Assembly (NCBI GenBank): GCA_050084985.1 | Contig: JBITNC010000001.1 | Coordinates: 172,546,001-172,610,000, forward strand | Direction: 5' to 3' | From: Nageia nagi | Lineage: Eukaryota > Pinophyta | DNA length: 64,000 nucleotides | In this document: positions 48,950 through 61,999 of the stretch, in pieces | How positions within the stretch are numbered: position 1 is the first letter of the stretch | Layout of the letters: each line of letters opens with the position of its first letter | The notes under the pieces: model-generated | Databases searched by the model: none | What the model saw: the letters and a program-made list of their open reading frames with translations, nothing else | Told to the model about the DNA's origin: nothing | Made by a program: the position numbers and the translations under genes

Positions 48950-50829
48950 TATGTAATATGATAAACTGATATTTAGATAATGATAATGATATGAAAGCAT
49001 AATATAATTAGGATGAGAGTTGGTTTTGGTGCATGACATGCCATATAATACTGAGTCAAACACCATGATAATCCAACAAAATCTAGTTTTGACACATGAT
49101 AGGAAGTATAAGATAGAGTTGGACCTCATGATAATGACCTATGATAAAATATGATAATATGGATTAACTAGTATATAAAACAAGAAAGCAAAATTTTAAT
49201 CTATTCTATGCTAATATAATCTAAGTATGAAAAAGGGAAATGATTTTTACTTTACCCCAACAATCGAAGAGTAACAAGAAAGTAAATGATCTTTGCTTTA
49301 CCCCAACAGTTGATGGGTGTATGAGTTTGCTTTGTCCTAATAGTTAAAGGGAAGGATCATAGGCTCATAGACCTATCAAGCATTAGACTGTAGCATGCAA
49401 GTGTAAAATGCTTATACAAAGTGATAAATTATCTTTGCATTACCCCAGTAGCTAAAGGGTGATGATAAAATGATCTCTAATTTGCCCTAATAGTTGAAGG
49501 GAAGTGACCATAGGCATATACCTACCAAGCATTGAACCATAGCATGTAGGCATATGATGCTTGTAAAAATATGACAATGATCTCAACTTTACCCCAACAG
49601 CTAAAGGATGAAGGATCATAGGCTCATAAACCTACCATACATTGGACCATAGCATGCAGGCATATGATGCTTGAATAAGATAAAAGTTGAACATGATGAT
49701 GTTTGAGTATGTTGATTACCAATCGATCATGTTGAGCTAAAATCATCCAATGAATACTTGTAATGAAAAAAGTTTGATCATGCATTCAAGGTTTTCCTAA
49801 TGATGTCGATGTTATACCTACTTAGAATTTACAAAACTTTGATCAAAATGAAAGTGTATGAATCTTGCCCCTCAAATGGGGAGGTGTGATGGATGAAAAA
49901 ATAGGATTCTTAACCATTTGACTGAATGAGCTAGAAAATGATTTGAGGTTTACCAAGTGAGACAAAATAGTGCAAATCATCTAGGTAATATAACAAAAAT
50001 GATGTTGAACATTTAACATCATAAATAATGGTATGCAAACATCATAACAAGTAGTTGATTTTACCTAGTGTTTATACACAATCTAACACATTAACATATT
50101 AAACAAGTACTTTAACCTAAGAGAAAGGAGATATTCAAGCTAATCATAAAACCATAGGGGGGATACTATCAAAAGTACGATGGATACAAAAAAATAACAT
50201 TAAATGGTATACACCACATGGGGCTTTGTGGCTAGAACAAATAAACTAGGTGTATTGCTAAAAATCCACATATAAACATGGTATTAACCTCCATACATGT
50301 AAATAAGATGTCAAGGAGAAAAACATGGGGAACTAAAAATTTATGTGTATAATACAAATGTATATAGTTATAATTTGACTTATTTTGATACTATTGATAT
50401 GAAAATTGCATGTTCCATATTTATTTATGTGTAAATTTACATATGCTTAATTTTTTTTGAAAATTTGCAACAAAGTTTTAATTTTTTCATGACAACCATT
50501 GCAAATTATTCAATTCTTGGATGACCTAATTTAGGGGTCAATTGGGAATTAGATAATTAAATTGATCATTAAGGCAACTAGACTAGTCATCTGATGACTA
50601 GATGACTAGGGTTAACCAATCGTCCATGACGAGGATTATTTTAATGAAGGGAGATAAATTGATAAATGGATAAAGTGAACTCAACACAAAAACTAAATAC
50701 AAGATGTAGGCCACAAATAAGATTGACATAGACATAGAGATGATTGATATAGAAGTAAAATAATGCATATTGACTAAGATGACTAACAAAACTAGAAATT
50801 TATACCAAATGAAACTCAAGTACAAGTTT
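48950..50829 (+). other. Upstream region of PMD relic F
   Basis: Non-coding, with several imperfect units around TTTGCTTTACCCCAACAG-TGAAGG and GGATCATAGGCTCATA (about 49230-49690), each repeated three or four times at 100-130 bp spacing. Exon 1 of the PMD gene was not located. Confidence 0.5.
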
Positions 50830-51993
50830 CATGCTCTTTGGACAAACATGAGCATGTTGATCCAAGTGGATTGGGATTAGCTAGAGGTGGTTAAATTAGC
50901 CAGAGCAATGAGTATATTTCTAATCATGGGAGATACATCATACATGATAGTGTTTAGGGAGAAATTTACCCAAATAGGTGTACTTTACTTCTCCCAATAG
51001 AGGAGATGACCATCACACCTAAGGATGTGTACAAGATATTCAAGCTTTTGATGTAGGGAGATATGATTACCATGGCCACTGATAGAGAGGTGATTCATCC
51101 ATACATGGGTGAAGGCTATAGGATTTAGGACATCTAAAATGGAGGGATTCCCATCAAGTTCCTCTATTAGTATAGTTGACTTGGACACCATGAGATGATG
51201 ATGATGCTCTTCATCTCTTCATTCATGCTGCCAAATTTCTTAGGACCTCATTTCCCTTAGAACATATTCAACATCTTAAATTGCAAGGTATGGGACCAGA
51301 AAATATTTACATAAAGGCTAACAATAATAGTACAAAATACAATGAGTTGATGGTGGTATTTTAAGGATGATGAGGAGTTAACACTATCCTACTACTTAAT
51401 GTACAGGCCTAGGAGCACATTAAGCTAGGGAGGCTGAACTCATTGCTAATGGTAGTGCAAATTGATGACATGACAAGAGACATACCCCCATGGATGGATG
51501 GAATATCCCCTATGTGAGACATTGGGAGCAAGATCTGGAGTGGAAATAGAGGCACACTTATGAGAGGAGGATTGATTGGTATAGATATATACTGATAGGG
51601 ATGAAACCCTAGGATATTTAATGACATCTATACCTTAATGAGATAAACTAAATGAAGGAGGATATGCAGCTAGCATGCACTTGATAGACTCAATAGATCA
51701 TATGGAGACATGTTAGGGATGTGGAGATATTCTACTTTGAGTAGGTCTAAAGGTAGTATAATTTAGTACAAGATGTACCACCAAAGCTAATTCTCTACGG
51801 GAGGATAGATAAAGAGGCCCTAATAAGGTCTCATATTATATACATTGAGATAGATGTTGTGTTAGATGTGCCTATAATGCAAGCAATGATTAATGATGCA
51901 AGGACCACCCTGATATATGATACCTGGTGGGCCCCAAAGATAGGTTTTTAGACTATATAGGGGTAGTGTGGCAGGGCCCAATACCCTCATTTG
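50830..51993 (+). pseudogene. PMD gene relic of element F, first part
   Basis: The core reads LLLPIEEMTITPKDVYKIF at about 50983-51040, matching the E-M-T-I-T-x-x-D-V-Y signature in the PMD relic at 6755-8805. Upstream pieces (GLARGG, HDSV) fit the preceding PMD segment with shifts. Further on, QDVPPKLILYGRIDKE (about 51769-51816) and YDTWWAPK (about 51918-51941) align with the matching C-terminal blocks of relic H, where the second reads YTTWW. Stops, many of them TAG, and frameshifts disable it. The gene is cut at 51993 by copia D and resumes at 59552. It runs opposite to the LTR of element F. Confidence 0.72.
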
Positions 51994-52493
51994 TGAGAGA
52001 GTTGAACTATAAACTAAATAACTCTATATTCTCAAGATCACATGAAAGCTCATACTTCACATCTAACAAACTCACAAAGCAATCTCACAACACAACATAA
52101 GATGTAAGTGGTTCCTCCAACTAGGAGTACATCCATTAACTAGATCTTTACTTCAATCACAAATAAAACTCTCTTACAATCCTCCTAATCTCAACTCTAA
52201 TGCTCTATCCTATAGCATAACTTTACTATACAATTGGTGTATGATCACAAGGAGGGAGCCTTCTATTTATAGGCCAAAATCTCTCTTTGGATCACCCTTT
52301 AATCCAATGTATAAAAGCATGACATGCACATCCTTTTACCCAAGGGGCATGCTCATGACATGGAGTGTAGGACAAGTTACATCATCATATTCACTTAAAT
52401 AATTAAGGTATCAAATGATACCCTTAAGTATTAGTGAACTTATATAGAAGATTATTACATAACCTTTACAATAATGCATTATACATTCCAACA
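51994..52493 (-). repeat. 3' LTR of copia D
   Basis: A 500 bp family LTR with minus-strand start TGTTGGAATG, TATA context GCCTATAAATAGAAGG, and end AACTCTCA. Confidence 0.93.
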
Positions 52494-53172
52494 CTCCCCC
52501 TTAATGCAATATTGGGGTAGAGCAAATAAGAGATAAGAAAGAGAGAAAGCAAGAGAGTTCTCCAAATAGATACAATGGAAATAAGAACTTTTTAGATATT
52601 TGTGAAGTAAAAAATATTTAGTTTAAGACTCACTACTTTGCAAAATACAATCATTAACCACAATCGATTTTAATATACATGAAGTAGTCATCCAACTAAA
52701 ACTCATGAAGAGTCTCCAAAAGCCTACATACTTAAGGTAAGTAACTTGTAATCTCAAAGGAACCTACAAGTCATAAGCAGCTCAAATAATAAGATTAGTT
52801 AGATGTAACATATTCATATCAATAAGGATAGATGAATCACACAAATGTCATCATAAACTGATCAATGGTGCACTATAAGTCATCATGAAGATGCCATGTA
52901 AAAAACTCATAGTCACCTGCTATATATAAAACATGTGTTGATTAGCATTACAAAATAGAGCATGCACATACGATTTCCTCACATATGGATAATTGAATAG
53001 TGCCAAAAGACATATAAGAGTTTCTCACACATGGATAACTAAACAGTGCTAGATTAGTCAATCTTTTTTCTTTTAAAATTTTGTACAATAAGTTCCTCAC
53101 ATAGAGTGAACTTACCACGAAGGTGTATAATAAAATAAACACTATACAACACAAAATCCTCTTAGGGTAACT
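52494..53172 (-). other. 3' UTR of copia D
   Basis: Non-coding. It has the family's duplicated unit (about 52966-53062, each with CATATGGATAA or CACATGGATAA). Confidence 0.65.
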
Positions 53173-56100
53173 TCACTCCCCCTTTAGGGTAACTTCACCA
53201 ACCTGATAGCATCCTTAAGCTTATAGAACTAAGCTTTTGGGAGGGGCTTGGTGAACAAATCAGTAGAGTTTAGGGTGTATGGATAATAATCTAGGTGTAT
53301 GATGCCATTAAGAACCTTCTTTTTGATAAAATGGGCATAGGTTTCCACATGTTTTGTTCTCTAATGGAACATAGGATTATTAGCCAAATAAATAGTTGAT
53401 TGATTATCTAAAGAAATCAAAGATAAGCCACCGTGCTCATACCCAATTTCTTTCAAAAGATGCCTTAGCAAAATGGCTTCTTGGGCTACAATAGACATGG
53501 CATGGTATTCAACTTATATGGTGGAAAGAAAATAGTAAGTTGCTTCTTGGAAGCCTAAGAGATAGCACCTAAACTAATGCTAAACACATACATAGAGGTT
53601 TATTTCCTATCATCTCTATCTTCTCTATAGTCAAAATTTGAGAATCTAGAGAGAACAAATGAGGGTAACTTAGAATACTTGAGAGCAAGATCCTTAATCC
53701 TTGTAACATACCTCAAGATTTGTTTAACAGTATTAAGATGCTTAACATATGGTTTTTGCATGAATCATGCCATTAGATTCACTACAAAGGCAATATCTGG
53801 CCTGGATATAGTCAAATACAAAAGACTACCAATTAATTACCTGTAAGCTATAACATCAGCCAATTGAGAGTTAGAGCTCAGAGAAATAGTGATTCCAGGA
53901 GATACTAGGATTGTAACATATATACACTCTTTATTCCAAACTTTTGTAAAATATTTGAGATATATACTTAGATTGACTAAGATAAGTACAATCCTTTTAT
54001 TGGCATACTTGCATTTTAAAGTAGTAGTGCAAGAGACCAAGATGAGTCATTTCAAACATTACCTTAAGTTTGGATATGCACTCTTAAATGATTTCATCAT
54101 TATTCTTAGTTATCAAAAGATCATCCACATAAAGGAGAATCAAGACCATGTCTTTTCCCTAATTAAGCACATATAGATTGAAGTTAGGAAAACACTTAGA
54201 GAATCCAATATCTGTAAACTACTCAAAAATTTTCTTGTACTAGGCTCTAGGTACTTGCTTACGTCCATACAATGACTTCTTTAGCTTGCACACAAAGGAT
54301 TCTTTACCTTCCATAATAAACCCTTCTGATTGATTCATGAAGATTTCCACATCTAATTCACCATTGAGAAATGCACTCTTGATGTTAAGTTGAAAAAATT
54401 TCTATCCTTGAGCTACAAAAAGATCAAAGATAATTCTCACAATAGGCATATTTGCCATGAGAGCAAAAGTTTTTTCATAATCTACATCATATTTTTGAGC
54501 AAAACTTTTAGCTACTAACCTTGCTTTATATTTCTCAATACCCCTAACTAAATTGAACTTGACCTTATAGATCCACTTATTGCCAATAACATTATTCTCA
54601 TTGGGATAAGGAACCAAATCCCAAGTTTCATTTTTAATAAGCACCTCATACTCTACTTTTATGGATTCCATCTAGCACTCATGCTTAGAAGCTTCTTTGA
54701 AGGTTAAGGGTTCATGCTTGTTGTTAATCTTGGAAAATAAAGATTTATTAAAGGTCATGCTCCTTATTATCCTTTGATTTGGAGAGTTTTGTTCCTAAGG
54801 TGACTTATCTAAATCAATATTTAACTAGCTAGGTGCAACAGAAGAGTCCTCTAGACCATCAACATCCTCATTAGAAGTAAATTCTTTAGGAAGTTCATTG
54901 AACTTTACATCCCTTGAAACAAACATAGCTTTATAGAATGGAGAGTAGATATTGTAGCCTTTATACTGACTATCATAACCCAAAAAGATGCATTTTTCAA
55001 CTCTTTTGTTCAACATTTTCCTTTTTTCAGAAATAATGTAGGAGAATGCTTCACAACTAAACACTCAAAGGTAAGAAATGTTAGGTTTTCTTCTTGACCA
55101 TGCCTCAAAAGGAGTTTTGCCTTGAACAAATTTTGTGGGACACCTATTCAAGGTGTAAATAGCAATGCTCATAGCTTCACCCCATAATAAACTAAAAAGA
55201 TTACCTAACATGCATCTAGCCATCTCCATAATTATCCTCTTTTTCCTTTAAACAACACCATTCTGCTAAGAAGTGTAAGGAATTGAAAACTGTGTCTTGA
55301 TTCCATACTTAGTATAATATTCATTGAACTCATTGCTACTATATTCTCCCCCATTATCTAATCTCAACATCTTGATTTTAAGGTTAGTTTGATTCTTAAT
55401 AAAGGCCTTAAAAACCTTAAAACTCTCAAAGGTTTGATCCTTGTGCTCAAGTAGATACCTAAAGGTCATCCTACTAAAGTCATCAATGAAGGTCAAGACG
55501 TAAGATGCTCTTCCAAGTGACTTAGTCTAAAATGGACCTATCAAATCTAAATGCACAAGTTGAAGAGGTTGAGATGCTCTTGTTTCCTTATTTTTTTTAA
55601 ATTTTTATCTATGCATGTTGTCAAGAATGCACTTCTCACATAGACCAATCAAAGGAGAAATTGAAGGCAAACCTTCCACAAGTTCTTGGTCTTTCAAGAT
55701 TTAAATACTCTTATGGTTAAAGTACCCTAAATGTTGGTGCCTAAGATTACCTCTAGAACATACACTTATAGCAAGACACATCTTTGATAGAACTTGATCC
55801 ATAAGGTAGAGATTATTTTTCATTGATCCTTTAACCAACATGGCAAGTCCTTTCTTAATGCACTAGAATTAAAAGTCAAACTCAAAAAAGTACCCTTTTC
55901 TAGCAACTTGGATTGCAGAGAGAAGGTTCATCCTTAACTTAGGAACATAGAGAACATTTTCATGAACCTTCCCATGGATCAACACACTTCCAATTCCTTG
56001 GACTTCAAGGGTAGAGTTATCACCTATCACAATCGCATCTTTTCAATACTTATGAAAGTTCCCAATTTTTTCCTTTTCAAAGCATAGATGATTAGTGCAA

Positions 56101-56765
56101 GTAGAATCAACAATCCAATTAGATGAAAAAGAGCGAGACATAGAGTAGAGCATCATAGAATATTCTTATTTTCTTTTAAGTTCTTTACATTTCCATTACC
56201 TTTGTTATTTTCTTCTCCTTTTTTTTTTGTAGCAATCAACTTCTATGTGATTTTGAATGCCATAACACTTACAATTACCATAAAAATTTTCCTTAGGATA
56301 TGAATTGTTTGCTTTGCCTTTTCAATCTCTTTGCTTGAAGTGGTTCTTGTTGCCATTGTTCTTGCTGTTGTTGTTGTTATCCCTGTTGTTACCATTGTTG
56401 CCATTATTCCTGCTGCTATTGTAGCCATTACCTCTTTTCTCAAACCTTTTGAAGGAAGAAGGATAAGATTTCTTTTGATGGTTGAACTTCTTTTTGAAAG
56501 GAGTTTTGGTTGCTCCAAGAGCAACATTATTATCCATAGGAGAAGAAATCAACACCTTTTTATTAAAGGTTTTCTCATGCTTCAAAAGGAACCTAAAAAA
56601 GTTTTCAAGGGAGAAGACTTCTTCTTCATCATCAAGCCTTGTTTCCATAACCATTACAAAATTTCTAAACTTTGAAGAAAGGTTTTGAAGAATGATGAAG
56701 ACCATGAACTCATCATTGATCCTATTGAACCCATAAGCAATAAGTTGGGTCCTTAAGTCATTTTA
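53173..56765 (-). pseudogene. Copia D gag-pol relic, gag N-terminus deleted
   Basis: Read from high to low. The gag C-terminal half (56322-56705) includes NFVMVMETRLDDEEEVFSLE and an N/G-rich tail. The GAG-pre-integrase domain (about 55620-55880) is broken. The integrase core (55266-55496) has FIDDFSRMTFRYLLEHKDQT and RLDNGGEY, so the second catalytic aspartate is kept here. The integrase C-terminal part (54825-55064) has LGYDSQYKGYNIYSPFY. RT (54402-54671 onward) includes NETWDLVPYPNENNVIGNKW and KARLVAKSFAQKYDVDYEKT. The RNase H end contains STDLFTKPLPKA before a stop (about 53220). At 56765 the gag frame runs straight into leader sequence, so no start codon remains. Confidence 0.9.
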
Positions 56766-59040
56766 AGGGTTTGCTCATTTCAATATTTACATTTTTATTT
56801 GCATGAGCAAATAAAGTAAAATGCAAAACATGAAAAAAAAGAGTATAAGTAAAACATCATTCATTTGAAATTTGAAACTTAAGTTTCCAATGGGTTTTGT
56901 TTACCAACCCCTAAAGGACATCTTTTATATTATTCCTAATTTTTGCACAAGTCCATTTTAGCATAATGAAGTAGATTGCATCATAAATTAAGATTTTAAA
57001 TAATAAGCATGCATTATTTGACTTAAAAAAATTAAGTGTCTAAATTAAATTTTAAGTTCTTAAGCATTCATCACCAAAAATTAAGTTCTAAGCATGTTTT
57101 ATTAACTTAAACATTTAAATATTAAACATACATCATTTAAGCATAAGCATGCATTAACTTAACAAATAAGTATTAGGCATGCATAAAATTTTAGTACTAA
57201 GCATAAGTATGCATAATTTTTAATTAAAAGTATGCATCTAAAAATGCACTTTTTAACTTAACAATTTTAAGAAAAGAAATATATCTTTTAACTTAGAATA
57301 AATTGAAATACTTAATAAATAAATTCTATGCATTTAACTTTTAAGTAGTAAGCATTTACTTAAAATTTTAAGCCCTAATCATTAACTTAAAAATTAAGTA
57401 AGCATCATGTTTTAAACTTTAAGTAAAAAAAATTCATACAAATTTCCCCTTTTTACTTAAAGTTGTGCCCCTATAGATATCATACTTAGCTTAACTTAAT
57501 ATTTTCATCCTTAAAAGTATGCTAAAAAAATGAAGCAATTCACCTCTTTTTTTTAACAATAAACTTTCCTCAATAAGTGCTAAGTTTAAAAAATTAATGC
57601 CTCTAATAAAATGCTAAACTTTAGTAATGATTTTTTTTAAGTTGATAAGATAAATCATCATTCAAATTTAAATTCTAGCTCTACTTTGAGTTAGAGAGCA
57701 TTCAATATGTAAGATACTCATTAAAGAAATAAACTAAGCATGTGGTCATCCTTAAAAGATTACGTACAAGAAAACACAATGCAATTAATGATCATCTACC
57801 AAAAAATTAATGTAAGGGCATGAGAGGACTTAAAAAAATAATGGAAGAGAAAAAAAGAATCAAAGGACAAAAAATAAAAAATTCCACCACACCCTGCATA
57901 GCAGGAGGTGGAGAAGGGCCTCATGAGTAGCTTAAGCCCCTAAATGGACAAATAAGTGGGGTGAGAAAGGATCCAGTTTGAGTGTGGAGGGAGTAGACAA
58001 AATGAGGGAGAGAGTAAAATAGATAACACAAAGGTTAGAGGTAGCATGTTAAGGTGAGAGGGCCATGGAGTGAGGGGAAATGCCATAACAAGGCTACAGT
58101 GGTGGAGGGTAGAGTGGGAGGCACTATGTTGTGGGGAAGTTGCCTTGAGATAGGCACCAACAATAGAAATGGCTATGTGATAGGGGATGGAGAGAGTGCT
58201 ATGCTACTAGAGAGGGTTGTACAACTCAAGAGGGCTATGCTACGCACCATTAGTCCTACCAGATCAAAAAAACACCTGTGACTAGAGAGGTTTCCAAATG
58301 GAGGGGTGAGGGAGGCCATGACAGAGGGTGGACTCATGCCATGTAGTCTACCTTAGTTTTCTAATTTTTTTTTATTTCTTAAATCTTCATTGGATTGGCA
58401 ATAGCCTCCTACCACTCTTCTTGTTATCCCATAAGTGTAGCCTCTTGTCACTCTTTTTTATTTTTGAACTACTTCCAATGTTACAACTTAGATTTTGAAA
58501 AAAAAGGTTTATTTAGTTATTTTTGTTAACTACAAAAAAAATTTGGAATTCTCCTTTTTGAAAAGATTATAAATATCTTTGTAATACTAAATAAGGGGCA
58601 AAAATTGTATCAATTTTAATAAGCAATTTGTAAAAAAAATTAAATAAGCAACAAAATTATATCTTAGTGCAATTTTGTTAGCCATTATAGCAATATATAT
58701 AGAGCAATTTTTGTACACGAAAAATTGTTACTAACATAAAAAAGTTAGTATAAAACACAATTGCACTATATTGCTATATATATATATATATATATAATAT
58801 ATATATATCTATATATATATATATATAAATTGTAAAAAATAAAATAAACTAGCATATAGCAATATAATAATACACAAATTTTCAATGAGAAATTGCAACA
58901 CATAAAAGAGGTATTAAAAAAAAAGGTGGTTATACCTTGAAATAGTTTTACCTCACTAATCAAGATTAGGATGAAGTATGAAGACATCCAAGTTGAATAT
59001 GAGTTTCCAAACCAAGGAAGTGAAGAGAAGCCTTCAAGGG
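56766..59040 (-). other. Copia D leader
   Basis: Non-coding, joined to mid-gag by deletion. It has many GCATGCATTA/TTAAGTT words (56990-57420), a block that is G-rich as printed (about 57890-58330) and (AT)n at 58774-58828, in the same order as in copy B. Confidence 0.7.
58774..58828. repeat. (AT)n microsatellite in copia D leader
   Basis: Two adjoining AT dinucleotide runs broken by a few bases, about 230 bp from the 5' LTR. Confidence 0.93.
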
Positions 59041-59054
59041 GATCTAATACCAAA

Positions 59055-59551
59055 TGAGAGAGTTGAACTATAAACTAAACACTATATTTCCTAGATCATA
59101 TGAAAGCTCACAATTCACATATAACAAACTCACAAAACAATCTCACAACACAACACAAGATGTAAGTGGTTTCTCTAACTAGGAGTACATCCACTAACTA
59201 TATCTTTACTTCAATCACAAATACAACTCTCTTACAATCCTCCTAATATCAACTCCTATGCTATATCTTATAGCATAACTTTACTCCATAATTGGTTTAT
59301 GATCACAAAGAGGGAGCATTATATTTATAGGCCAAAATCCCTCTTTGGATCACCCTTTAATCCAATGTATAAAAGCATAACATGCGCATCCTTTTACCCA
59401 AGAGGCATGCTCATGACATGGAGTGTAGGACAAGTTACATGATCATATTCACTTAAATACTTAAGGTATCAAATGATACCCTTAAGTATTAATGAACTTA
59501 CATAGAAGATTATTACATAACCTTTACAATAATGCATTTTAATTTCTAATA
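59055..59551 (-). repeat. 5' LTR of copia D
   Basis: A 497 bp family LTR. Its outer terminal bases have drifted (TATTAGAAATTAA on the minus strand against the family TGTTGGAATGTAT), but the adjoining ATTTG duplication fixes the boundary. Confidence 0.88.
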
Positions 59552-60650
59552 ATTTGATCTATGGATGGAGGATTTGAGCAAGATGAAAATGATCTGAAGG
59601 AGGGAGATGAGGAGGAGGTTGATGATGAGTAGGAGGACTAGGATGAGGGCCTCAAAATGTAGATATTTCTAACATAGACATGTTGGACCAACCCATGTAG
59701 AAGGACCAATAGGAGGGACTACAATAGTAAGAGAAACTATAACAGGGAAAAACTCTAGAGTGGTAGCCCCATAAGATAATGGATCCAAGCTCAAGACCTA
59801 TTATATATGACAAGGTTTCCTTCTATTAGGGGTAGAGGGATGCACTCTACCAATAGCTAGAGGTAATGCAAACATAACTTGCTATAAAGTAGATAGTGTG
59901 GATAATGATTGAGGGAAAAATAGGTGCACTACAGGGCCAACTAGGAGCCCTAATGGAAGACATACAAATACTTCTCATAGTGTTTATAGTAGTAGCTCAA
60001 GATAGATATGCACTTTGAGTACAGGTAAAGGGAGGAGTGGGCCTTGGCGTACAACCCATAGGTTTAGTGAGACCTTGGGAGGTATCTGAGGTAGCTACGT
60101 AGATGGAGGTAGGATTGAAAGGGATAGAAGAAATGACATGATGTGCTATATTTACTAGCATAGGTTCAAGGATGCCTAGTCCCTGAGGACATGTAGATCT
60201 ATAGCAGATCTTGTATGATGTGAACTAGGAGGTGATGAGGGTGCACACATTACAATGTCAAATCATTGAGGTATGGATAATGCCAATGGTACCAAAGAAC
60301 TTAAGGATAGTGTCTATAGCATGGAATATTTCAAGGAGTGTAGCCAGGTTGTAGTGTAGCAAGGTCCACTTTATGAGGTAGCCCACATAAAGTACAAGGA
60401 GAGAGATAAGGGTGGAGATAGAGGCAAGCACTAGTGTAGGTAAGCTTATGAGATGTTCAATCTCATAGGTCATTGACAAATTTATTGGGTCTCCTCCCTT
60501 AGTTGGATAAAGCAAATTTGCTATAGAGATAAGTCCTTCAGTAGCATAGGGCAAGGGATAGGAGGAGACTACCACTCCCCCTAGCAGGCACAAGAGATGG
60601 GAGGATCCCACATCTTATGGGTGTAGGATGACCTGCTATATATTTTTGGC
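59552..60650 (+). pseudogene. PMD gene relic of element F, C-terminal part
   Basis: Continues the relic cut at 51993. It opens with an acidic stretch (about 59565-59665, rich in D and E), matching the acidic run after the PMD in relic H. It then enters a glutamine-rich region (about 59690-60060) in which many stops are TAG or TAA at places where neighbouring codons are CAA or CAG. The original end was not located; similarity and composition change near 60650. Confidence 0.55.
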
Positions 60651-61999
60651 ACTATAACATGCATGGATATATATATTAGACACTATTGTATATGCATTTT
60701 GATCCTATATGTAGTGATAGTTGTATGGGCATTCTGTATCTATGGACACATTGATATATATTTTTGTATTTTTGCTTATATGTATGATGAACACTCAATA
60801 TGTATGTACTTATTGACATGATACTATATGATGAATGCTAACTATGTTATGGATGCACATGTGTATGAATGTATACTTGTGGATGCATTTATGTTTATGA
60901 TATTATGTATGCACTTATGTATGAATTGATGACACATAATGAATGACATATAAATGCACACTTATGGATGAATGCATAAAATGAACTATGGATGTACACA
61001 TATAATGATACAATGGTAAATGGACTAGGAACACTTATGATAAAGTTAATAAAACTTAATAAAATGTATGCCATATAATACAATATAATAAAATGACCAT
61101 ACAAGATAATGCAAGACAAGAAAACTTATGAAAGATAATAAAGATTAAGATATAAATGTATAAAAGATAATTAAATGACAAGTCATAATGATACGATGTA
61201 AAATAAGCATACAAAGAACATAATGATAACCATGATAACAATAAGATCAATTGATAATGAATGAGCTTAAGAAAAAAAGGATAATGATAACAACACCATA
61301 TATGCCTAAATAATGACTAAAAATAAGGAACTAACAAGATAATTGAGAAGTCAGATAATAAACTAATCATGCTAAAAGAGAAATAATAAAATGAATAATA
61401 ATGATAAAATGCTTAAAATACCATAATGAACATAATGGGCATAAAATGAAAGCATCACAATGACCCACAAACTTTTAATTTGCTAGAAAATAAGCCAGTA
61501 TGCTACCAAAATTTTAATAAAAGTTCATAAAATGAGGTAGGGTACATGCCCCAAGGATAACCCCTAAGTACTCAATTTACATCAACCATCACAAATAAAA
61601 ATAAAAACCATACCACAATACTATAGGAATGCAACTGAAATGGACCAAAACAAGACATGCAAAATTGTCACTTTTGAAAAAGTGAAAAATTATGAACTTT
61701 GGTAGACAATAATGAGCAACCACTATGATGATTTGGTGAACTAGCTTAATGATATGATAGAGGATAATTTGGTACAATAGTAAGATCAAATGGTTCAAAA
61801 AAGGGGATCATTTTTCCTATTTTTGAAACCAAAATAAAAGGCTATTTGGTTTGGGGTGACAATCCTTTAGTGCTCATTGTTGTAGTGAAAATAGAGCTGG
61901 AATGTAGAATAACATGAAATACAAATTATTCTTAAATCTTCACTGAACCTCAAATTATGCAAAATAGATAAACATATTGTAATTGTAAAATGATATTGA
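60651..61999. other. Low-complexity AT-rich spacer
   Basis: Simple-sequence-like text: ATATGTATG/GATGCA words at 60660-60990, then A-rich ATAATGA words at 61020-61450. Short hydrophobic frames on the minus strand come from this composition and are not genes. Confidence 0.6.

Larger units (their letters stand above)
51994..59551 (-). mobile_element. Ty1/copia element D, TSD ATTTG
   Basis: LTRs at 51994-52493 and 59055-59551 face the same way, with perfect ATTTG duplications (51989-51993 and 59552-59556). The purine tract (ATTAAGGGGGAGTG) lies beside the 3' LTR. The primer site (complement near 59041-59053) reads TTGGTATTAGATC. Gag lacks its N-terminal part through an internal deletion. The element splits the PMD relic of F. 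Confidence 0.93.

Noticed and set aside
56331-56675. Plus-strand frame of 114 codons with VAIVLAVVVVI
   Set aside because: It is the reverse of the N/G-rich gag tail of copia D, an antisense shadow.
60895-61250. Hydrophobic minus-strand frames that look like membrane proteins
   Set aside because: They come from simple AT-rich repeats rich in TAT and ATA words, with no start context or family signature.
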